A stretch of 10,377 nucleotides of DNA from assembly GCA_009785015.1 (NCBI GenBank), contig WQXD01000108.1:1-10377 (forward strand), written 5' to 3'. The notes under the pieces are model-generated. The model made no database searches. It worked only from the letters and a program-made list of their open reading frames with translations, and was not told where the DNA came from. The stretch is from Oscillospiraceae bacterium (GTDB lineage: Bacteria > Bacillota_A > Clostridia > Oscillospirales > WRJC01). The position numbers were made by a program, and so were the translations under genes. Each line of letters begins with the position of its first letter. The stretch's first letter is position 1. Of the stretch, positions 6,163 to 10,377 are shown one piece after another.

Positions 6163-6972
6163 ATGATAGGTCTCATTAAATCAACCGCTTGGAAAATGTC
6201 GCCGCAGCCGCTTTTCGGAACATTTCATCTGACATATATTTTAATCGGGATTGCCGTGTGTTTCGGAGCGGCATTTTTGCTTCGCAACTTTAGCGAACGC
6301 AGCGAAAAAAGAATGTTGTTCGTTATCGGCATTTGCCTGTTCGTCAGCGAAATATATAAACAGTTGTTTTGGTACTATGCTATCGGTTACGACGAATATC
6401 CTTGGATTAGATTGCCTTTCCACCTGTGCAGCGTACCGATGTATTTGCTGCCCGTTCTGCCGTTTTTGAAAAACGGCAAAGTGAAAACCGCGCTATATGA
6501 TTTTCTCGGCACGTACTGTTTTGCGGGCGGACTTATTTCTGTCGTCGCAGACGGCGGACTGCTGCGTGAATACTGGATGATGACCGTACATTGCCTGACT
6601 TGGCATTTGATACTTGTATTCGTCGGGCTTTACTTGAGTTTTCGGGGTAAAATCAGCCGGAAATTTAAAGGATTTATTGGCGCAACCATCGTCTATTACT
6701 TATTTGCCGCCGCCGCGTTTTCCCTGAATTGCGCTCTTTGGAATTTATCAAATGGCATCTGCGATATGTTTTTTGTCGGACCCGCGCCGATGGAAGTCGT
6801 CATATACCGCGACATAGCAAAAGCAACGGGCAGACCGGTTGTTACATTGATTTATCTTCTGACTATCACGTTTATTTCTCTGATATTTTGGTTTTTACTG
6901 ACGCGAAAGATACCGCGTAAAGAAAAACTTGGCGTTAATTCATATCCGTCTGCCAAGGCAAAACGTCCATAA
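6163..6972 (+). CDS. YwaF/TMEM164-like integral membrane protein
   Basis: The protein has 269 residues with about seven hydrophobic segments. The block WIRLPFHLCSVPMYLLP (81-97) matches the PLHLC-type signature of the YwaF (TIGR02206)/TMEM164 family, and a second conserved-looking section, MTVHCLTWHLILV (140-152), holds two His. In human TMEM164 a conserved Cys and His are reported to support lipid acyltransferase activity; Cys89 and His143 or His148 could be the equivalents here, which is inference. The bacterial proteins are largely uncharacterised. The start ATG at 6163 is fixed by a stop just upstream, but AGGAG (6141-6145) is 17 nt away, so translation may be weak. The gene lies divergently from the SBP operon behind a consensus promoter. 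The C-terminal tail (KEKLGVNSYPSAKAKRP) is basic and cytosolic. Confidence 0.72.
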   Translation: MIGLIKSTAWKMSPQPLFGTFHLTYILIGIAVCFGAAFLLRNFSERSEKRMLFVIGICLFVSEIYKQLFWYYAIGYDEYPWIRLPFHLCSVPMYLLPVLPFLKNGKVKTALYDFLGTYCFAGGLISVVADGGLLREYWMMTVHCLTWHLILVFVGLYLSFRGKISRKFKGFIGATIVYYLFAAAAFSLNCALWNLSNGICDMFFVGPAPMEVVIYRDIAKATGRPVVTLIYLLTITFISLIFWFLLTRKIPRKEKLGVNSYPSAKAKRP

Positions 6973-7074
6973 TACGGTCGGAAGTCTCTCTGTATTTGGG
7001 GGTGGCGCCGGAAGAGGCACCGCATTTTCAGTTAATCGTTCAACTAAATTTTTAAAAATGTTTTTAGAAGAAAT

Positions 7075-7080
7075 GGGGGA
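7075..7080 (+). promoter_or_regulatory. Ribosome binding site supporting a TTG start
   Basis: GGGGGA at 7075-7080 lies 5 nt before the TTG at 7086. Nearby ATGs at 7058 and 7073 are in another frame and give only a 12-codon peptide ending at 7096, so the TTG is the best start for the 72-residue protein. Confidence 0.6.
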
Positions 7081-7085
7081 TTTAA

Positions 7086-7304
7086 TTGAATTATAAACAA
7101 ATCATTGATCCGGTTATTTATTTACAGGCGCATTTTTGCCGATTATTCATGGAAAGGCACGGACTGACTCCACAGGAATTTTTAGAATTGAATAAGAAAA
7201 AGGATATAATAGGTTTTTTGCGAATAGGCTACGAACCATTTCATCTCACCGGAGATGAAGGGGTACTGGAAGAACTTGATGAGTATGTCTTTTCCGATAA
7301 TTGA
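7086..7304 (+). CDS. Small DUF3791-like protein
   Basis: The protein has 72 residues, starts at TTG and is mostly helical and soluble. The pattern AHFCRLFMERHGLTPQEFLE, then IIGFLRIGYEPFHLTGDEG, then LEELDEYV resembles DUF3791 proteins, which share an N-terminal helix, a GLSxEE-type turn and a late Y-x-x-x-H motif followed by G and an acidic helix. DUF3791 genes often sit beside DUF3990 genes in what may be toxin-antitoxin-like pairs; no such partner is visible here. It lies 113 nt after the YwaF-like gene with no clear promoter of its own, so it may be read through from there. Family assignment rests on motif recall only, and the role is unknown. Confidence 0.55.
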   Translation: MNYKQIIDPVIYLQAHFCRLFMERHGLTPQEFLELNKKKDIIGFLRIGYEPFHLTGDEGVLEELDEYVFSDN

Positions 7305-7336
7305 TTTTGAAAAAAAATAAAAAATTTTTTCAAAAT
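7304..7336. terminator. AT-only inverted repeat, possible weak terminator
   Basis: ATTTTGAAAAAA (7304-7315) and TTTTTTCAAAAT (7325-7336) pair perfectly over 12 bp with a 9-nt A-rich loop. It sits at the stop codon of the 72-residue protein and just before the next promoter. The stem has one GC pair, so it would be weak; a T-run in the 3' arm could help release. It may equally be an AT-rich promoter upstream element. Confidence 0.35.
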
Positions 7337-7341
7337 ACCTC

Positions 7342-7370
7342 TTGACAAATAATATTATATATGATATAGT
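7342..7370 (+). promoter_or_regulatory. Sigma-A promoter for the small membrane protein gene
   Basis: TTGACA (7342-7347), a 17-nt spacer and TATAGT (7365-7370) form a strong promoter preceded by an A/T-tract region that could act as an UP element. Transcription should start near 7377, about 52 nt before the ATG at 7429. Confidence 0.8.
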
Positions 7371-7376
7371 ATTGTA

Positions 7377-7396
7377 TATAGCATAACATCGCTATA
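7377..7396. promoter_or_regulatory. Operator-like inverted repeat at the transcription start
   Basis: TATAGC (7377-7382) and GCTATA (7391-7396) form a perfect 6-bp dyad with an 8-nt spacer, placed at the predicted transcription start. It could be a repressor site or a 5' leader hairpin. Confidence 0.4.
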
Positions 7397-7428
7397 AAAA
7401 ATATTATTTGAACAAAGGAGCATTTATC

Positions 7429-7977
7429 ATGATAAGCAACAAGAAACTTATTTTTATGGTTTACTCTTTGAGCTGTGTCGCCGCGGCAGTAGTCTGCCTG
7501 ATTGTCAATTTGGCAACAGACCAAAAAATTACATGGGCGGCATATCCGCTTCTGTCAATCGCGTTCGGCTGGGCGCTGTTTCTGCCATTACTCGCAAAAA
7601 AACATAAAATCATTTTGCTTTTATCCGCTTTGACATTATTGACGCTTCCATATCTGTTATTACTGAGCAGGATTACTTCTGTGACGGGTTGGTTTATACC
7701 TGTCGGATTGCCGTCAGCTGTCATCGGCATTATCGCGGCGTGGATTCTTGTGCCTCTTTATCTGTATACAAAAATGAATATATTGTACAAGGCCGCAATT
7801 TCTCTCTTTGTAATCGGTTTTATCGCCAATACTGTTATTAACTATTATGTGGATATATATACAGGAGCAGATCCTTTCATGTGGAGCAGATTTTTAAGCA
7901 CTTTTAGTTGCCTTATCGGCTCGGCTGTATTTGGAATACTGGGTTACACAAAACCAAAAAAACTTGTCAATCATTGA
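7429..7977 (+). CDS. Small multi-pass membrane protein (DUF6320-like)
   Basis: This is a 182-residue protein with five or six hydrophobic segments. The start at ATG 7429 is preferred over TTG 7408 because AAAGGAG (7414-7420) lies 8 nt before it. The section CLIVNLATDQKITWAAYPLLSIAFGW (about 23-48) resembles the DUF6320 membrane domain of Clostridia, where a short polar loop with Trp joins two helices. There is no catalytic motif, and the function is unknown. The C-terminus is basic (GYTKPKKLVNH). It has its own promoter and a dyad at the start site, and it converges on the XRE regulator gene with a 29-nt gap. Its stop codon lies inside the terminator hairpin of that neighbour. Confidence 0.7.
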   Translation: MISNKKLIFMVYSLSCVAAAVVCLIVNLATDQKITWAAYPLLSIAFGWALFLPLLAKKHKIILLLSALTLLTLPYLLLLSRITSVTGWFIPVGLPSAVIGIIAAWILVPLYLYTKMNILYKAAISLFVIGFIANTVINYYVDIYTGADPFMWSRFLSTFSCLIGSAVFGILGYTKPKKLVNH

Positions 7978-7984
7978 CAAGTTT
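7955..7984 (-). terminator. Intrinsic terminator of the XRE gene, overlapping the convergent stop codon
   Basis: AAACTTGTCAA (7960-7970) and TTGACAAGTTT (7974-7984) form a perfect 11-bp stem with a 3-nt loop. On the minus strand the stem runs into a row of seven T (7962-7956), giving a classic Rho-independent terminator 22 nt after the XRE stop codon. On the plus strand there is no long T-run, so it would be weaker there. The TGA of the membrane protein gene (7975-7977) lies in the right arm. Confidence 0.85.
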
Positions 7985-8006
7985 GTTGGGCGGACTCAGA
8001 CGCCTG

Positions 8007-9125
8007 TTATCGGGCGCTCATATCCTCGCAGGCGGCAGCCGTCAATTTGTTTCTGATTTCCGCAAACCGCTCGTCATCACGGCAGAAGTCGAAATGTTTT
8101 TCTGTCGCCATATTTGTAAGCACACTCTGCGATTCGTTGCTCATATACGTTTTTCCGTGCCTTTGGGTCTTTTGCGTATTGAACATCAAAGACGTGTACG
8201 GAATGCCGTCTTCAAGCAAATCATACGCGATTGCGTGTTCTGCGGCGGTTCTTAAATTTTCGATAGCGGCGTCGAAGTCGTTTATTTTGGCGTATGTTTG
8301 GGCGATTGCCAAATACAATGAACGCAAACTGTAATGCTGCGCTCCGTAATCCCCGTCCTCGAAAAACAATTTTATCATTTGAATCGCTTTTTCATAAATA
8401 TTTATGATTTGACCGTCGTCATATCCGTAATCGCGGCGGCGCAAGTCGAGTATCAGGTTATCAATCGAGCCAATCAATGATAATAAAAGTTTTTGCGAAT
8501 GAGCCTTCAATTCCGAGCCTTCCAACAAATTAAGCAACGGCATCTCCCTGTTCACCCACATCTCCGGAAGTTTATTTGCGATTTTTAACGCTTTTGAAAC
8601 TTCACCCAATGCTTTGTACGCAAAGCAAAGCCGAACCATCGCGCGGTACACAGTGGCCTGGTCGTTTGCTTTTGCCGCTAATTTTTCGCCGATTTCAACG
8701 GCTTCTTTCAAATATTCATTTTTTTTAGCTTCGTCATCGTCGGCAAAGACCCAGCCGGTGGCGTTTGTCAATGCCTGCATAAACTGCCACATCACATATT
8801 CGTCGTTTGGAAATTCTTTTGCCGCGTTGCGCCAAAGCTCAACACACGCCAAACTATCGCCCGATTTCCAAAATTCGAATGTTTGGCTGCCGTACTCACC
8901 GATCTTGTGTTTCTTCCGCGCCTCGCCCACGCCGAGCAGATCATCGACCGTCGTGTCGTAATACACAGCAATCCTCGGCAGTAATTCGATATCGGGGTAG
9001 GACTCTCCGCGTTCCCACTTGCTGACCGCCGCGATGCTTATAGTCAAAAAGTCTGCCAAGTCCTCCTGTGTATTGTTTTTCTTTTTGCGCAGTTCCTTTA
9101 AGTTTTCGCCGATAGTGATATCCAT
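8007..9125 (-). CDS. XRE-family transcriptional regulator with TPR-like helical C-terminus
   Basis: The protein has 372 residues from ATG 9125. This start is chosen because GGAGG (9138-9134) lies 8 nt upstream and MDITIGENLKELRKKK is the usual beginning of XRE proteins; the frame upstream to 9206 would run through the promoter. Residues about 6-60 form a Cro/CI-type HTH with TQEDLADFLTISIAAVSKWERG and then YPDIELLPRIAVYYDTTVDDLLG. The remainder is helical with pairs of amphipathic helices reminiscent of TPR repeats, for example YRAMVRLCFAYKALGEVSKAL and YLAIAQTYAKINDFDAAIENL. Such proteins can sense a ligand or peptide through the C-terminus; here this is inference. Two dyads overlap its promoter, which suggests autoregulation. 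It is transcribed away from the GH36-like gene and converges on the small membrane protein gene. Confidence 0.85.
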   Translation of the reverse strand: MDITIGENLKELRKKKNNTQEDLADFLTISIAAVSKWERGESYPDIELLPRIAVYYDTTVDDLLGVGEARKKHKIGEYGSQTFEFWKSGDSLACVELWRNAAKEFPNDEYVMWQFMQALTNATGWVFADDDEAKKNEYLKEAVEIGEKLAAKANDQATVYRAMVRLCFAYKALGEVSKALKIANKLPEMWVNREMPLLNLLEGSELKAHSQKLLLSLIGSIDNLILDLRRRDYGYDDGQIINIYEKAIQMIKLFFEDGDYGAQHYSLRSLYLAIAQTYAKINDFDAAIENLRTAAEHAIAYDLLEDGIPYTSLMFNTQKTQRHGKTYMSNESQSVLTNMATEKHFDFCRDDERFAEIRNKLTAAACEDMSAR

Positions 9126-9133
9126 ATTCAATA

Positions 9134-9138
9134 CCTCC
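9134..9138 (-). promoter_or_regulatory. Ribosome binding site fixing the XRE start
   Basis: GGAGG on the minus strand lies 8 nt before the ATG at 9125. It decides between this start and the upstream in-frame ATG at 9143 and the frame opening at 9206. Confidence 0.8.
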
Positions 9139-9156
9139 GCCATATTTGTGTTATTT

Positions 9157-9168
9157 CGATTGCAATCG
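9157..9168. promoter_or_regulatory. Perfect 12-bp palindrome in the XRE leader
   Basis: CGATTGCAATCG is its own reverse complement. It lies a few bases downstream of the predicted transcription start (about 9171) and upstream of the ribosome site. This is a typical size and place for an operator of an XRE homodimer. Confidence 0.5.
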
Positions 9169-9186
9169 TTATAATTCAGTATAACG
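9167..9186. promoter_or_regulatory. Inverted repeat overlapping the -10 box of the XRE promoter
   Basis: CGTTATA-N6-TATAACG is a perfect 7-bp dyad covering the -10 box (9178-9183) and the start site. It shares its first CG with the end of the neighbouring 12-bp palindrome. The two sites together suggest a tandem operator. Confidence 0.5.
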
Positions 9187-9206
9187 CAAACAGCACAAAA
9201 TATCAA
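9178..9206 (-). promoter_or_regulatory. Sigma-A promoter for the XRE regulator
   Basis: On the minus strand TTGATA (9206-9201), a 17-nt spacer and TATACT (9183-9178) lie 53 nt before the ATG. The -35 box begins 31 nt past the stop of the GH36-like gene, so the regulator has its own promoter although it lies on the same strand. Confidence 0.75.
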
Positions 9207-9237
9207 TGGCGGCGTCGTTCAATCTAAGTTCAAATTT

Positions 9238-10377
9238 TTAACCAACGGTTGAAACGGGGGAAAATAAAACAATCTCGGATGTAAACTCGCCGGTCATCGT
9301 GACCGGTAACCCGTCCGTCATCAAAACGGCTCCGGTCATCGTAACATTTTGTCTTGGACGGTCGGTGAATTCAAGCGTATATTCGACTTCGGGCTCCAAT
9401 CCTTTCAATAGTATGTTTTTGCTGTCATATTCATCCATTGTCTTGAACAACATAAGCGCGCCTTTACGCGTATCCGGGTCGTAATATTCTATGCCGTCCC
9501 ATTCCGTTACGCCGTTCCATGTCACCACGCCGTTTTCGACCCTGCTGTTCGCGCTGTCCGGACGCGGCAAAATATGATAGACATTTCCCTCGCGTATCAA
9601 CGGACGCAAAAATTCTTTATATATTGCTATGTTTTTCGTATAGATCGGTATAGTCAGCGGCTCGTCGTCCGGCAGAATGATATTGCCGGGGTTCGGACCC
9701 GGACCTACGGCGCATATCGCCGCGAAAACCTGTCCCAGCATACCGCTGCGCAGACAATACGTGAACTGGTCGGTAGTTTCGTCCAGCTTGGCCTTGATGC
9801 CCGGAGCGAGATAGCCTATCTGCTGGCATGTGTTGATTTGCGCGGGGCATATTATATACGACGTCGTATAGAACGTCTGGCGGACCTGAAGCGGATTTAC
9901 GTACATATCGGTGCAGCAGCCCGTGGTTGCCCGCATATAGGTCGCGAAGTCTTTATTTACGCCGCCGCTGTTGCAGTTTTCGTACCTGTAATTGGGTATG
10001 TTGGCGGCTAACCAGTCCAGTACCTCGATATCCGCCCTGCCGCCGTCGTCCCTCCAGAAATCCATATGATATTCCCGGTATTTGCGCGCGAATTCTTCTT
10101 TCGTGTTTTTTTGTACCATGTTGCAAAAATATAAATTGAATTTAATCCCGTTATCCGCGGCAAGCCGTCCGATATGCCCCATTCCGCAAGGGAACAGCCG
10201 GGGAGACGCTTCCATGCTTACGGGTTCGACTATATCCGTTCCGTCCGGCAGCCTGCTCGCGGTTCCCCACCAGCCGTAATCTATTTCGAGGCATTCGAAG
10301 CCAATATTCTTCAAAGTTCCGTTCGTCAGCGCTTTTGTGACAGTCGGCTCGTCCGATGCGTAAATAATTTCCCAAAA
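9238..10377 (-). CDS. GH36-like alpha-galactosidase, C-terminal part (5' partial)
   Basis: The frame is open from the right edge to TAA at 9240-9238, giving 379 residues. There is an in-frame TTG at 10314, but coding similarity continues upstream (FWEIIYASDEPTVTKALTN), so the gene runs off the window. The order of clan GH-D motifs is visible: GFECLEIDYGWW (about 26-37, like the FVIDDGWF strand), HMDFWRDDGG (about 104-113, the region of the KWD-type nucleophile), ENCNSGG (133-139, like ESCSGGGG) and TDMYVNPLQVR (156-166, like the SDN-DA-R acid/base block, with Asp157 the likely acid). A beta-sandwich-like C-terminus ends the protein. The motifs deviate from classical GH36, so the true substrate could be another alpha-galactoside or a related sugar. 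No clear terminator follows; its stop is 31 nt from the XRE -35 box. Confidence 0.75.
   Translation of the reverse strand, partial: FWEIIYASDEPTVTKALTNGTLKNIGFECLEIDYGWWGTASRLPDGTDIVEPVSMEASPRLFPCGMGHIGRLAADNGIKFNLYFCNMVQKNTKEEFARKYREYHMDFWRDDGGRADIEVLDWLAANIPNYRYENCNSGGVNKDFATYMRATTGCCTDMYVNPLQVRQTFYTTSYIICPAQINTCQQIGYLAPGIKAKLDETTDQFTYCLRSGMLGQVFAAICAVGPGPNPGNIILPDDEPLTIPIYTKNIAIYKEFLRPLIREGNVYHILPRPDSANSRVENGVVTWNGVTEWDGIEYYDPDTRKGALMLFKTMDEYDSKNILLKGLEPEVEYTLEFTDRPRQNVTMTGAVLMTDGLPVTMTGEFTSEIVLFSPVSTVG

Noticed and set aside
6984..7055. Plus-strand frame reading VSLYLGVAPEEAPHFQLIVQ to a stop
   Set aside because: The wording looks protein-like, but the frame has no start and overlaps the preceding gene's end, and I recognise no family; it could be a gene remnant but cannot be supported.
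9126..9206. Upstream extension of the XRE protein
   Set aside because: The region holds the promoter, two dyads and a GGAGG site placed exactly for the ATG at 9125.
1..10377. CRISPR array, tRNA or rRNA genes, prophage or conjugation genes
   Set aside because: I saw no regularly spaced direct repeats, cloverleaf-type segments, rRNA-like sequence or phage/plasmid proteins.

Overview
The window looks like chromosomal DNA from a low-to-mid GC Clostridia-type Firmicute, probably an uncultured gut or anaerobic lineage. This rests on several cues: near-consensus sigma-A promoters in AT-rich gaps, strong GGAGG-type ribosome sites, lipobox-type solute-binding lipoproteins, an XRE regulator with a repeat-rich C-terminus, and small DUF-type membrane and accessory proteins. 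The taxonomic placement is inference; no rRNA or marker gene is present.

Left edge (1-605): the last 46 codons of a TnpB-type (IS200/IS605/IS1341) protein run off the left edge on the plus strand. Behind it is a compact, highly self-complementary segment that fits an omegaRNA scaffold plus transposon right end (145-262). This element abuts, and probably interrupts, a minus-strand remnant of a third extracellular solute-binding protein (SBP) gene (about 266-600), which has lost both ends.

Carbohydrate operon (606-5997, minus strand): transcription starts from a good promoter at 6047-6075. It passes through an SBP lipoprotein, a cytoplasmic TIM-barrel glycosidase-like protein, an EamA/DMT permease and a second SBP lipoprotein, with short gaps and the same strand throughout. 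The SBP remnant follows. The two intact SBPs are diverged paralogues, and both carry an EF-hand-like acidic loop. No ABC permease or ATPase gene is present, so the SBPs must use permeases encoded elsewhere.

Divergent plus-strand block (6163-7977): a consensus promoter at 6090-6118, overlapped by a 9-bp inverted repeat, drives a YwaF/TMEM164-like membrane protein. After it come a short DUF3791-like protein with a TTG start and, from its own promoter, a small multi-pass membrane protein. That protein ends in a hairpin which also serves as an intrinsic terminator for the converging minus-strand gene.

Right block (8007-10377, minus strand): an XRE-family regulator with a TPR-like helical C-terminus is expressed from a promoter overlapped by two abutting dyads, probably autoregulatory operators. 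Upstream of it lies the 3' part of a GH36-like alpha-galactosidase gene that runs off the right edge. Overall the window is a glycan uptake and degradation neighbourhood with several local regulatory dyads, a truncated paralogue and an IS605-type insertion. No CRISPR array, tRNA or rRNA was seen.
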